Positions 1 to 9,680 are shown, counted from the first letter of the stretch. The stretch is 64,000 nucleotides of DNA from Lichenicola sp964236105 (GCA_964236105.1 CAXSBC010000004.1:62001-126000), one strand, 5' to 3'. A program made the numbers and translations. The notes: generated by a model from the letters alone, not told the origin.

Positions 1-1
1 T

Positions 2-244
2 CGCAACGGTGCCGCAACCGTGGCCCTGACCGCGCCGGGCTCGCGCCTCGCCCGCGCCTGCGACGTCGTCGTCGGCCTGCCGCGCTACGAGCACAGCGAG
101 CTCTACACGCCGCTGACGGCGCGGCTGAACCACTTCCTGGTGGTCAACATGCTGGTCGTCGCGGTGGGCCTGAAGCAGAAGCGCGCGATGCCCGAAAGCC
201 TCACCGCCCTCGAGCCGTGGCTGACCGAGAAGTTCATCGATTGA
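2..244 (+). CDS. SIS-domain protein, C-terminal fragment (RpiR/MurR-like)
   Basis: The gene is cut by the left edge of the window; only about 80 residues up to the TGA at 242-244 are visible. The fragment reads like the end of a sugar isomerase (SIS) domain: a strand-turn with ALTAPGSRLARACDVVV, then an S/E-containing loop (HSELYTPLTARL) and a hydrophobic helix. That order is typical of the C-terminal sugar-phosphate-binding domain of RpiR/MurR regulators, and of stand-alone SIS isomerases. The N-terminal half that would decide between a regulator and an enzyme is missing. The rpiA gene follows 14 nt later and an SDR after that, so a role in pentose or polyol phosphate metabolism is likely but inferred. 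Confidence 0.6.
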   Translation, partial: RNGAATVALTAPGSRLARACDVVVGLPRYEHSELYTPLTARLNHFLVVNMLVVAVGLKQKRAMPESLTALEPWLTEKFID

Positions 245-258
245 AGGAGTTCACGCTC

Positions 259-984
259 ATGCAACCCTCCAAGCCGCAGGACCAGGCGAAGCTCGCCGCC
301 GGCCGCAGGGCGATCGAGACCTACCTGCAGGACGGCATGCGGATCGGGCTTGGGTCCGGCACTACATCGCACTGGTTCGTGCGGGCGCTTGGCGAGAAGG
401 TGCGTGACGGCTTCGACATCGCCGGCGTGCCGACCTCCACCGCCACGCGCGACCTTGCGCGCGAGGTCGGCGTGCCGCTGCTCGACCTCAACGACGTGGT
501 CGAGCTCGACCTGACCATCGACGGCGCCGACGAGATCGACCATGCCGGCCGGATGATCAAGGGCGGCGGCGCCTGTCTGCTGTGGGAGAAGATGGTCGCC
601 CGCGTGTCGCGACGGATGGTGGCAGTGGTCGATGACGGCAAGCTGGTCGAGATGCTGGGCCGGTATCCGCTGCCGATCGAGGTGATCCGCTTCGGCTGGC
701 GTAGCACCGGACGCGAGCTGCAGACGCTGTTCGACCGGTTCGGCCACCATGACGTGCCGATGACGCTGCGCGGCGGCGAGGCCACGCCGGTGATCACCGA
801 CAGCGGCCACTACATCCTGGACTGGCAGCTCGACCGGATCGAGGAGCCGGACCGTCTGGCGCCGCTGTTCAACGAGATTCCGGGCGTCGTCGAGCACGGG
901 CTGTTCGTCGGCATCGCCCATGAGATGGTGATCGGTCACGCCGACGGCAGCGCCGACGTCATCCGTCTCGACGGGCCGGCATGA
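259..984 (+). CDS. rpiA: ribose-5-phosphate isomerase A
   Basis: The 241-residue protein interconverts ribose 5-phosphate and ribulose 5-phosphate in the non-oxidative pentose phosphate pathway. The RpiA hallmarks are present in order: phosphate loop G32-S37 (GSGTTS), the acidic motif DGADEID at residues 88-94 carrying the catalytic aspartates, and the KGGGA loop beginning at K101. I chose the ATG at 259 because a GAAGGAG ribosome-binding site lies about 10 nt upstream; the frame also stays open further upstream, inside the preceding gene. The stop overlaps the next start (ATGA at 981-984), so rpiA and the SDR gene are translationally coupled. The family assignment is secure; membership of a catabolic operon is inferred from the neighbours. 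Confidence 0.95.
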   Translation: MQPSKPQDQAKLAAGRRAIETYLQDGMRIGLGSGTTSHWFVRALGEKVRDGFDIAGVPTSTATRDLAREVGVPLLDLNDVVELDLTIDGADEIDHAGRMIKGGGACLLWEKMVARVSRRMVAVVDDGKLVEMLGRYPLPIEVIRFGWRSTGRELQTLFDRFGHHDVPMTLRGGEATPVITDSGHYILDWQLDRIEEPDRLAPLFNEIPGVVEHGLFVGIAHEMVIGHADGSADVIRLDGPA

Positions 985-1772
985 GCGGCGCGGGCACGCC
1001 GATGTATCGCGAGAAGCTCAGCTTGGCCGGCCGCACGGCCGTGGTGACCGGAGGCGCGCGCGGCATCGGCCTGGCGTGCGCGCAGGCGCTGGGCGAGGCC
1101 GGGGCCCGCGTATTGCTGACCGACCTCGACGGCGACGCGGCGCAGGCGGCAGCCGCGGGGCTCGCAGCACAGGACATCGACGCGCAGGCGTTCCGGCTCG
1201 ACGTCACCGATCCCCAGGCCGTACGCGCTCTGGCCGCGTCGCTGAACGACCGGTTCGGGGCCGTCGACATCCTGGTCGCCAATGCCGGCATCGTGCGCGG
1301 CGGCAGGGCGGAGGATGTCGAGGACGCGGACTGGCGCGCGGTGATCGACGTCAACCTCAACGGCGTGTTCTGGTGCTGCCGCGAGTTCGGCCGCGCCATG
1401 CTCGGGCGCGGCCGGGGCGCCATCGTCACGATCGGCTCGATGTCGGGCGAGATCGTCAACAAGCCGCAGGAGCAGTCCTCCTACAACGCCGCCAAGGCCG
1501 GGGTGCATCACCTCACCCGCAGCCTGGCCGCGGAGTGGGCGTCCCGGGGCGTGCGCGTCAATGCCGTGGCGCCGACCTACATCGACACCCCACTGACGCG
1601 GTTCGGCATGGAGGATCCACAGCTCAAGGACGCCTGGCTCGGCATGACGCCGATGCAGCGGGTGGGCCGGCCGGACGAGGTGGCCTCCGTGGTGGCGTTC
1701 ATGGTCTCCGACGCGGCCAGCCTGATGACCGGCAGCATCGTTCTCGCCGACGGCGGATATACCTGCTGGTAG
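981..1772 (+). CDS. SDR-family polyol/sugar dehydrogenase
   Basis: This is a 263-residue classical short-chain dehydrogenase. The Rossmann motif TGGARGIG is at residues 23-30, followed by the NAG strand, a catalytic serine near 155, and the Y168-x3-K172 pair (YNAAK). The C-terminus ends DGGYTCW, an ending common in arabinitol, threitol and similar polyol dehydrogenases. It should therefore oxidise or reduce a sugar alcohol or keto-sugar with NAD(P); the substrate cannot be read from sequence. The start overlaps the rpiA stop by 4 nt. Together with rpiA and the upstream SIS protein it looks like a small pentose/pentitol module, but no kinase or transporter is visible inside the window. Confidence 0.85.
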   Translation: MSGAGTPMYREKLSLAGRTAVVTGGARGIGLACAQALGEAGARVLLTDLDGDAAQAAAAGLAAQDIDAQAFRLDVTDPQAVRALAASLNDRFGAVDILVANAGIVRGGRAEDVEDADWRAVIDVNLNGVFWCCREFGRAMLGRGRGAIVTIGSMSGEIVNKPQEQSSYNAAKAGVHHLTRSLAAEWASRGVRVNAVAPTYIDTPLTRFGMEDPQLKDAWLGMTPMQRVGRPDEVASVVAFMVSDAASLMTGSIVLADGGYTCW

Positions 1773-1837
1773 GCACGCGCGCCGGCGACGGGCAGCGCAT
1801 CCCGCCCGTGACCTCGCGGCCACCCTGCGCTAGAACC

Positions 1838-1853
1838 CCCTCCTTCCGGAGGG
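1838..1853 (+). promoter_or_regulatory. hairpin enclosing the trpB ribosome-binding site
   Basis: CCCTCC (1838-1843) pairs perfectly with GGAGGG (1848-1853) across a 4-nt TTCC loop. The right arm is also the Shine-Dalgarno sequence of trpB, 7 nt before its GTG start, so the stem could mask ribosome access. There is no Trp-rich leader peptide, so this is not a classical trp attenuator. A regulatory role is inference only. Confidence 0.35.
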
Positions 1854-1860
1854 CCCGCCC

Positions 1861-3170
<1,310 letters not shown>

Positions 3171-3174
<4 letters not shown>

Positions 3175-4019
3175 GCCGCATCGCAGCCCGTTTCGCAGCG
3201 CTCCGGTCGGAGGGGCGCGGCGCGCTGATCCCGTTCCTCGAGGCCGGCGACCCCGACCTCGCCACCGCCGAGGCGATCCTGTGCGGCATGCCTGGCGCCG
3301 GCGCCGACCTGATCGAGATCGGCGTGCCCTTCACCGACCCGATGGCCGACGGCCCGATCATCCAGGCGGCCTCGGTGCGCGGCCTGCGCGCCGGCGCCAC
3401 CCTGGCCCGCACCCTGGAGATGGTCGCCCGCTTCCGCGCGACCGACCCCGATACCCCGGTCGTCCTGATGGGCTACCTGAACCCGCTCGACAGCTACGGC
3501 CCGGCCCGCTTCTGCGCCGACGCGGCCAGCTCGGGCGTCGACGGGCTGATCGTCGTCGACCTGCCCTCCGAGGAGGCCGACCTGCTCGAGGCGCACGCGG
3601 CCGAGCACGCGCTGGACATCATCCGGCTGGTCGCGCCCACGACGGCGCGCGAGCGCCTGCCGCTCGTGCTCAACGGCAGCTCGGGCTTCATCTACTATGT
3701 CAGCATCACCGGCGTGACCGGCACCCGCACGGCATCCGAATCCGACCTCGCCGGCGCCCTGCCGCTGCTGCGCGAGGCCACCGACCTGCCGGTCGCGATC
3801 GGCTTCGGCATCCGCACCCCCGCCCAGGCGGCATCGGCCGTGCGCATCGCCGACGCGGCCGTGGTCGCCTCGGCGCTGATCGAGACGCTCGCAGGCAGCC
3901 TGGACGCGCAGGGGCGCGCCGGGCCGGACACGGTGCGGCTGGTGCTGGACCAGGTTCGGACGCTTGCCGATGGGGTGCGTGGGGCAAGGGCTCTGCCCTT
4001 GCAACCCGCCAAAGGCTAG
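3171..4019 (+). CDS. trpA: tryptophan synthase alpha subunit
   Basis: The 282-residue TIM-barrel subunit cleaves indole-3-glycerol phosphate to indole, which is channelled to TrpB. The catalytic E49 and D60 sit in LIEIGVPFTDPMADGP, and the phosphate-binding segment SGFIYYVSITGVTG is intact. The GTG start at 3171 overlaps the trpB stop. The last dozen residues (GARALPLQPAKG) are encoded by a palindromic repeat array, and the stop codon lies inside the second palindrome, so the natural C-terminus appears to have been replaced or extended by repeat DNA. The catalytic core is complete, so the protein should be functional. Confidence 0.97.
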
Positions 4020-4089
4020 CCTTTGGAAACCAACTAATCCGGGTCCGGGGCCGGTGGCCCCGGCGGGTCCAGGGCAGAGCCCTGGCCTT
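3984..4089. repeat. array of four small palindromes (copy 1 of repeat family)
   Basis: Four short palindromes follow each other: 3984-4002 (GCAAGGGC, TCT loop), 4009-4026 (a perfect 18-bp palindrome CCAAAGGCT/AGCCTTTGG), 4045-4063 (CCGGGGCC, GGT loop) and 4069-4085 (CCAGGGC, AGA loop). Positions 4062-4089 are identical over 28 bp, on the opposite strand, to 47305-47332 at the hemW start. The array encodes the end of TrpA and fills most of the trpA-accD gap. It resembles REP-type elements. It could also act as an attenuator or mRNA-stabilising structure between trpA and accD, but that is inference. Confidence 0.75.
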
Positions 4090-4110
4090 CCTCAGCAGGA
4101 ACACTCCGCC

Positions 4111-4980
4111 ATGAGCTGGCTCACCACCTACGTCCGCCCGAAGATCCGCAACCTGCTCGGCAAGCGCGACGTCCCGGACAATCTCTGGACGCAGTGCGAC
4201 GCCTGCAACCAGATGATCTTCACCAAGGACCTGCAGAAGTCGCTCAATGTCTGCCCGCATTGCGGCCACCACATGCGCGCCCTGGTCGATGACCGCCTGG
4301 CCTGGACCTTCGACGACGGCCAGTTCACCCGCATCGAGCTGCCCAAGGCCCCGGTCGACCCGCTCGGCTTCCGCGACCAGAAGAAATACACCGACCGCCT
4401 GCGCGAGCATCGCGCCAAGACCCACCTCGACGAGGCGCTGGTCGTCGCCCACGGCACCATCGGCGGCGCCCGCGCCGTGGTCGCGGTGATGGCCTACGAG
4501 TTCATGGCCGGCACCATGGGTGCGGCCCTGGGCGAGGGCGTCGTGGCCGCGGCCCGGCTGGCGGTGCTGCAGCAGGCGCCGCTGGTCATCTTCACCGCCT
4601 CCGGGGGGGCTCGCATGCAGGAGGGGGTGATCAGCCTGATGCAGATGCCGCGCACCACGATTGCCGTGCAGATGGTCAAGGATGCCGGCCTGCCCTTCAT
4701 CGTGGTGATGACCAACCCCACCACCGGCGGCGTCACCGCCTCCTTCGGCATGCTGGGCGACATCCAGATCGCCGAGCCCAACGCCCTGATCGGCTTCGCA
4801 GGCCCGCGCGTCATCGAGCAGACCGTGCGCGAGACGCTGCCGGACGGCTTCCAGCGCTCGGAGTTCCTGCGCGAGCACGGCATGCTCGACATGGTCGTCC
4901 CGCGCGGCGAAATGCGCGACACGCTGGGCCGGCTGCTGGGGCTGCTCAGCGTGAAGGACACCCTCGCCCACGCCGCCTGA
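4111..4980 (+). CDS. accD: acetyl-CoA carboxylase carboxyltransferase subunit beta
   Basis: The 289-residue protein is one half of the carboxyltransferase that moves CO2 from biotin to acetyl-CoA to make malonyl-CoA. The N-terminal zinc ribbon is clear (C29-x2-C32 and C48-x2-C51), followed by the crotonase-like carboxyltransferase domain with GGARMQEG and the TTGGVTASF oxyanion region. I chose the ATG at 4111 (MSWLTTYV) because AGCAGGA lies about 10 nt upstream. The reading frame stays open through the palindrome array upstream, but that extension does not resemble the family. The gene is followed 5 nt later by folC, a conserved accD-folC pairing. Confidence 0.97.
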   Translation: MSWLTTYVRPKIRNLLGKRDVPDNLWTQCDACNQMIFTKDLQKSLNVCPHCGHHMRALVDDRLAWTFDDGQFTRIELPKAPVDPLGFRDQKKYTDRLREHRAKTHLDEALVVAHGTIGGARAVVAVMAYEFMAGTMGAALGEGVVAAARLAVLQQAPLVIFTASGGARMQEGVISLMQMPRTTIAVQMVKDAGLPFIVVMTNPTTGGVTASFGMLGDIQIAEPNALIGFAGPRVIEQTVRETLPDGFQRSEFLREHGMLDMVVPRGEMRDTLGRLLGLLSVKDTLAHAA

Positions 4981-4985
4981 GCCCC

Positions 4986-6296
4986 ATGGCAGCCCCGGCC
5001 CCGTCCCCGGAGTTCAGCGGCCGCAGCGGCGTCGTGCTGGAGCGGCTGCAGCGCCTGTATCCGGCGCTGATCGACCTCAGCCTCGGCCGGCTGGAAGCGC
5101 TGCTGGGCAAGCTCGGCCATCCCGAGCGCCGCCTGCCGCCGGTGATCCATGTCGCCGGCACCAACGGCAAGGGCAGCACCTGCGCCCATCTGCGCGCCAT
5201 CGCCGAGGCGGCCGGCCTTGTTGCGCACGTCACCATCAGCCCGCATCTGGTCGACATCACCGAGCGCTTCCGCGTCGCCGGCCGGCTGGTTGACGAGGCG
5301 ACCCTGGTGGCCACGCTCGAACGCATCGAGCGGATCAATGACGGTGCCGCGATCACCGTGTTCGAGGTGCTGTCGGCCTGCGCGTTCGTGCTGTTTGCCG
5401 AGACCCCGGCCGATCTCGCCATCATCGAGGTCGGGCTCGGCGGCCGGTTCGACGCCACCAACGTGATCCAGCACCCCGCCGCCTGCGCCATCTCCGCCAT
5501 CTCCATGGACCACGAGGCCTTCCTGGGCGACAGCATCGCCGCCATCGCCGCCGAGAAGGCCGGCATCATCAAGCCGCACCGCCCGGTCGTCACCGGCCGG
5601 CAGCCGTCCGACGCCCTGGCAGCCATCGAGGCCGAGGCGGACCGGCGGCAGGCGCCGCTGCTGCTGCGCGACCGCGACTGGCACATCGAGTGCCGCCATC
5701 CGGACGGCCTGCGCTACCGCGATCGCCACGGCATCCTGGAGCTGCCGCTGCCCGGACTGCCCGGGGCGCACCAGATCGACAATGCCGGCCTCGCCATCGC
5801 CGCCCTGCGCGTCTCGGGCCTGGCCCTGCCGGGTCCCGCCTATGCCGGCATCGCCCGCACCACCTGGCCGGCCCGCCTGCAGCGCCTGCAGGGCCGGCTC
5901 GCCGCCCGGCTGCCGCCCGGCTGGGAGCTCTGGCTCGACGGCGGCCACAATCCCGGCGCCGGGCAGGTGCTGGCCGGGACGCTGCGCGGCTGGTCCGACC
6001 GTCCGCTGCATCTGCTGGTCGGCATGAAGCAGAGCAAGGACCCGGCCGGCTTCCTCCAGCCCCTGCTGCCGCACGCGACCAGCCTGTGGGCGGTCGCCGA
6101 GCCGCACCAGCATCTGGCACTTCCCGTCGAGGCGATCATCGCGGCCTCCGGCGGCGTCGCCAGGTCGGGTCCGGTGGTGGCCGACACGCTGGATCGTCTG
6201 GCCGCGTCCGGCGGCCCGGCGGCCCGCATCCTGATCTGCGGCAGCCTCTATCTCGCCGGCGAGATCCTCAAGGCGGACGGCCACACCCCCTGCTGA
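4986..6296 (+). CDS. folC: bifunctional folylpolyglutamate/dihydrofolate synthase
   Basis: The 436-residue Mur-ligase-family enzyme adds L-glutamate to dihydropteroate and to folates in the cytoplasm. The ATP-binding loop HVAGTNGKGST is near residues 55-65. The ISPHLVDITERFRV segment and the second-domain glycine/histidine segment LWLDGGHNPGAG complete the family pattern at normal length. It begins 5 nt after accD and is clearly cotranscribed with it. The family assignment is secure; whether both activities are kept cannot be read from sequence. Confidence 0.95.
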   Translation: MAAPAPSPEFSGRSGVVLERLQRLYPALIDLSLGRLEALLGKLGHPERRLPPVIHVAGTNGKGSTCAHLRAIAEAAGLVAHVTISPHLVDITERFRVAGRLVDEATLVATLERIERINDGAAITVFEVLSACAFVLFAETPADLAIIEVGLGGRFDATNVIQHPAACAISAISMDHEAFLGDSIAAIAAEKAGIIKPHRPVVTGRQPSDALAAIEAEADRRQAPLLLRDRDWHIECRHPDGLRYRDRHGILELPLPGLPGAHQIDNAGLAIAALRVSGLALPGPAYAGIARTTWPARLQRLQGRLAARLPPGWELWLDGGHNPGAGQVLAGTLRGWSDRPLHLLVGMKQSKDPAGFLQPLLPHATSLWAVAEPHQHLALPVEAIIAASGGVARSGPVVADTLDRLAASGGPAARILICGSLYLAGEILKADGHTPC

Positions 6297-6316
6297 CGCG
6301 CCGGCTCGAGGATCCC

Positions 6317-7594
6317 ATGGCACCATCCGGCCTGCGCAGCACCCGGCTTCTGCGCGCGTCCGGGGCCCTCGGCCTGGCGCTGCTGTTCGCGGCCCTCATC
6401 GTGTCCCGCAAGCCGGCCGCACTGCTGCACGCCGAGCTGTGGGGCGACGAGGGCTGGTCGTTCTATCCGGATGCCTATCGGGTCGGCTGGCAGTCGCTGC
6501 TGATCCCTGCCGGCGGCTATCTCGATACGCTGCAGCGGCTGGTGGGCATCGCGGTGCAGCCGCTGCCGCTCACCGCGGTGCCGACGGTGTTCGCCGCCGT
6601 CGCCCTGGGCGTGCAGATGCTGCCGGCGCTGTTCCTCCTGTCGCACCGCATGGCGGCCGTGCTGCCCTCGGCTCCGGTCCGGCTGCTGCTCGCCCTGCTC
6701 TATGCGGTGCTGCCCAACGAGCTCGAGTTCTACGTCAACCTGACCAACGCCCAGTGGAACCTGGCGCTGCTCGCCTTCCTGATCCTGGTCGGCGCCCCGC
6801 CGCGCGGCCCGGCCGGCCGCCTCCTCGACATCGTCGTCCTCGTGCTGTCCGGCCTGAGCGGCCCGTTCATGCTGCTGCTGCTGCCGGTCTCGGTCTGGCA
6901 GCTCGCAGCACGCCGGCATCCCGACGACCGCCGGCACCTGCTGATCGTGGCTGCGACCGCGCTGATCCAGCTCGGCGTGCTGGTGTTGGTGTCGCATGGC
7001 GGCCGCTCGACGGCGCCGCTCGGCGCCGGGCCGCGCATGCTGGCGCGCGTCCTCTCGCTGCAGGTCATCCTGGGCGCCGAGCTCGGCCTGCGCACGCTTG
7101 GCCGGATCACCGTCCTGCGCATCTGGCAGGACAACCTGCTGCCGGTGCTGCTGGCCGTGTCCGGGGCCGTGCTGGCCGCTCTGGCGCTGTGGCGCGGCTC
7201 GTCGCTGCTGCGCCAGTTCGTGCTGTTCTGCGCCCTCCTGCTCGCGGCGGCACTCGTCAGCCCGCAGGTGTCGCTGACGCAGCCGCAATGGCTGATGATG
7301 ACCATTCCGCCGCTGGGCAACCGCTATTTCAGCTTCCCGGTGATGGCCTGGATCGCGATCGTGATGACGCTTGCCGCCGACCGCGCGCGTCCGCTGCGCC
7401 TGGTCGGGCGCGTGCTGCTGGGCGTGATCGTGCTGTGGGCGGTGCCGCACGACTGGGCGGTGCTGCGCATGCAGCCGACCGACTTCCTCGCCCGCGCCCG
7501 CGTGTTCGAGTCGGCGCCGCCGGGCACGCGGATGAGCTTTCCCATCGTGCCGAACGGGCTGTCGCCGATGATCCTGGTCAAGAAGCCGGGCTGA
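6317..7594 (+). CDS. polytopic membrane protein, GT-C glycosyltransferase-like
   Basis: This is a 425-residue integral membrane protein with about ten hydrophobic segments. After the first transmembrane helix comes a loop with AELWGDEGWSFYPDAY, an acidic D-E pair placed like the catalytic motif of GT-C glycosyltransferases (PMT/ArnT type), which use lipid-linked sugar donors. I do not recognise a specific family. I chose the ATG at 6317 because GAGG lies a few nt upstream. The gene follows folC by 20 nt and may share its transcript. A role in glycosylating an envelope component is inference from the acidic motif and topology. Confidence 0.6.
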   Translation: MAPSGLRSTRLLRASGALGLALLFAALIVSRKPAALLHAELWGDEGWSFYPDAYRVGWQSLLIPAGGYLDTLQRLVGIAVQPLPLTAVPTVFAAVALGVQMLPALFLLSHRMAAVLPSAPVRLLLALLYAVLPNELEFYVNLTNAQWNLALLAFLILVGAPPRGPAGRLLDIVVLVLSGLSGPFMLLLLPVSVWQLAARRHPDDRRHLLIVAATALIQLGVLVLVSHGGRSTAPLGAGPRMLARVLSLQVILGAELGLRTLGRITVLRIWQDNLLPVLLAVSGAVLAALALWRGSSLLRQFVLFCALLLAAALVSPQVSLTQPQWLMMTIPPLGNRYFSFPVMAWIAIVMTLAADRARPLRLVGRVLLGVIVLWAVPHDWAVLRMQPTDFLARARVFESAPPGTRMSFPIVPNGLSPMILVKKPG

Positions 7595-7696
7595 CGCCGG
7601 GTCCAAGAATCCGGTTCCGATCTTCGGCGCTTGGCGACTTGTTGCCTTTGCTCTCGCACCGGTCTTTGCTGACCCATCGCTTGACGGGGCACGACG

Positions 7697-8650
7697 ATGC
7701 GCAAGGTGATCTTCGACACCGACCCGGGCGTGGACGACGCCATGGCGCTGCGCTTCCTGACCCGGCGACCCGAGCTCGAGCTGATCGGCGTCACCACGGT
7801 GCACGGCAACGGCGACATCGACACCGTCACCCGCAACGCGCTTTACCTGAAGGACCGGTTCGGCTTCGCCGCCCCCGTGGCCAAGGGCTCCGGCGTCACC
7901 GTGCTGAACCGGCAGGGCAGCCCGGCCTGGCATGTGCACGGCCAGAACGCGCTCGGCGACATCGACATTCCCGATGCCGTCCGCGCCACCGTCGACGGCC
8001 GGCGCGGCCACCGCATGATGATCGACCTGATCCGCGCCAACCCGCACGAGGTGACGATCATCGCCGTCGGTCCGCTGACCAACCTGGCCCGCCTGATCGA
8101 CAAGGACCCCGAGATCGTCCGGCTGGTGCAGGGCGTGGTGGTGATGGGCGGCGCGTTTGGCAGCCACGGCCATACCGGCAACGTTTCGCCGGTCGCCGAG
8201 GCCAACATCGCCAACGATCCGGACGCGGCGGAAGAGGTGTTCACCGCGCCCTGGCCGGTGACGATCATCGGGCTCGACGTCACGCAGCAGGTGCTCATGG
8301 ACGGCGCCTACCTCGATTGCCTGCGCAACGCCGGCGGCGAGGACGGCCGGTTCCTGTGGGACGTCTCGCGCTCCTACCGCGCCTTCCACCAGCGCAGCCG
8401 GCATCTCGACGGCATCTTCGCCCATGACAGCCTGGCGGTGATCTACGCCGTGGCGCCGCAGCTGTTCACCGTGCGGCGCGGCCCGGTGCGGGTGGTGTGC
8501 GGCGGCCTCGCCTCGGGACAGACGATCCAGAAGCCGGAACACTCCCCGTTCCCGACCGGCGCCTGGGACGCGCATCCCGCGCAGTCGGTCGCGACCGACA
8601 TCGATGCGCGCGCGGCCCTGGCGCTGTTCGCCGAGACCTTCATTCGCTGA
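7697..8650 (+). CDS. ribonucleoside hydrolase (IU-nucleoside hydrolase family)
   Basis: The 317-residue cytoplasmic enzyme hydrolyses the N-glycosidic bond of nucleosides to release base and ribose. The calcium-binding signature DTDPGVDDAM is at residues 7-16, followed by the VTTVHGNG strand and a later NIANDPDAAEEVF segment that contributes substrate and metal ligands. Length and architecture match the family; purine or pyrimidine preference cannot be decided. It has a 102-bp upstream gap and probably its own promoter. Its last 11 bp overlap the end of the opposite-strand gene that follows. A second, secreted family member lies at 45029-46156. Confidence 0.92.
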   Translation: MRKVIFDTDPGVDDAMALRFLTRRPELELIGVTTVHGNGDIDTVTRNALYLKDRFGFAAPVAKGSGVTVLNRQGSPAWHVHGQNALGDIDIPDAVRATVDGRRGHRMMIDLIRANPHEVTIIAVGPLTNLARLIDKDPEIVRLVQGVVVMGGAFGSHGHTGNVSPVAEANIANDPDAAEEVFTAPWPVTIIGLDVTQQVLMDGAYLDCLRNAGGEDGRFLWDVSRSYRAFHQRSRHLDGIFAHDSLAVIYAVAPQLFTVRRGPVRVVCGGLASGQTIQKPEHSPFPTGAWDAHPAQSVATDIDARAALALFAETFIR

Positions 8651-9680
8651 CCCCGGAACCGCCGGTGAGCAGATAGCAGGAGCATCCGGCACTGCGCGAG
8701 GCGTCCGGGTCGGGCTCCAGCAGGCTCTCGACCGCGAACCGGCGCATCCTCAGCACGACGAAATCCGCCGGCCCGTCCAGGATGACGTCGAAATCCTCGG
8801 CCAGCACCGACAGCCAGTAGGCGACTCCCTGGCGCTCGGTCAGGATCACCGGATCATGCGCGCTCACCACTAGCCCGTTCCGGAGCGCGCTCGTCGCCTC
8901 GCCGCGGTTGGTCACATGATACAGGTAGGAATCCGACCGGTCCGTGGGACGCAGGTTGCGATGATCCACCTGCTGCAGCAGCACCGCCTGCGGATCGAGA
9001 TGGTAGGGAGCCTGTGCGTCCGGCTCCGGCTGGCGCACCGGCTCAGGCATCGGTCCGGGCGGCGGTTCTGGCACGATCGCGGGCTCCGGCACGAGCTCCG
9101 GCCTGGGCTCCGGCACGAGCTCCGGCCTGGGCTCCGGCACGAGCTCTGGCGCAGGCTCCGGCATGGGCTCCGGCATGGGCTCCGGGGCGGTCTCCGGTGC
9201 CGTCGTCTCGATCACCGGCTCCGGTTCGGCTGCGGCGAACAGGTCCGGAGTCGCCGGCCGCGGCCGGGGCTCCCGACGCCTGGCTGCAGGAGCCGGCGGC
9301 ACGACGGCCGCCTGCGGCGGCTCGTCCGCCTCCGGCGTCGCGTCGTCCAGCTCGAGTTCCGGCAGCGGCAGCTCGTGCGTCTGCATGGCGTCGCGGTTGG
9401 CGAGGCCGCGACCGCGGGCGGATCGCGCCTGGTCGATCCGGCGACGCAAGCCTGCGTCGGAAGGCGGTTCAGGCATGGCGGGAAACAGCTTGGCATCGCC
9501 GCCGGCGCCGCGCCAGTAGTGCGCCAGCGCCTCCCCGGCGGTGCGTGCGCTGCTGATGCGCCGCAGGATCCGGCCGCTCTCGTCCTCGATGCGGAAGATC
9601 GGCCGCCGCGTGATCGGGCTGATGAGGCCGGCCGGCCTGGCCCGGACCCGGCTTCTGTTGGTCAATTCCGACGTGCCCAT
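8640..9680 (-). CDS. unrecognised protein: P/E-rich repeats plus ADP-ribosyltransferase-like C-terminal domain
   Basis: This is a 346-residue protein I do not recognise as a whole. The N-terminus (about 1-75) is basic with a TRRPIFRIEDESGRILRRI segment. Residues about 160-215 are a proline/glutamate repeat of type VPEPRPEL, encoded by a tandem DNA repeat. The last 100 residues begin YLYHVTNRGEATSAL with H255 and continue GLVVSAHDPVILTE, then GVAYWLSVLA, then FVVLRMRRF. This pattern resembles KptA/ADP-ribosyltransferase-fold domains, where a short YH(V/G)T motif, a GL turn, an LT strand and a V-L-R strand line the NAD pocket. The assignment is by eye, so enzymatic activity is uncertain. It overlaps the nucleoside hydrolase tail to tail. 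Confidence 0.55.
   Translation of the reverse strand: MGTSELTNRSRVRARPAGLISPITRRPIFRIEDESGRILRRISSARTAGEALAHYWRGAGGDAKLFPAMPEPPSDAGLRRRIDQARSARGRGLANRDAMQTHELPLPELELDDATPEADEPPQAAVVPPAPAARRREPRPRPATPDLFAAAEPEPVIETTAPETAPEPMPEPMPEPAPELVPEPRPELVPEPRPELVPEPAIVPEPPPGPMPEPVRQPEPDAQAPYHLDPQAVLLQQVDHRNLRPTDRSDSYLYHVTNRGEATSALRNGLVVSAHDPVILTERQGVAYWLSVLAEDFDVILDGPADFVVLRMRRFAVESLLEPDPDASRSAGCSCYLLTGGSGVSE
9081..9186. repeat. in-frame 24/12-bp coding tandem repeat
   Basis: A 24-bp unit starting GGGCTCCGGCACGAG is repeated at 9081-9104, 9105-9128 and, diverged, at 9129-9152. It then continues as shorter 12-bp GGCTCCGGCATG-type units to about 9186. All units keep the reading frame of the opposite-strand gene and encode PEPRPELV / PEPMPEPM repeats. 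Such units commonly vary in number between strains through slippage. Confidence 0.85.

Noticed and set aside
1773..1860. A classical trp attenuator leader before trpB
   Set aside because: There is no small frame with tandem Trp codons and no U-tract terminator; only the ribosome-binding-site hairpin is present.
6248..8692. An 814-codon leftward frame opposite the membrane protein and nucleoside hydrolase
   Set aside because: The plus strand carries a clear transmembrane protein and an intact DTDPGVDDAM enzyme; the antisense product is His/Gln/Arg-rich and domain-free.
9081..9186. Regularly spaced repeats that might be a CRISPR array
   Set aside because: Units are contiguous with no unique spacers, keep one reading frame and encode a P/E-rich linker.
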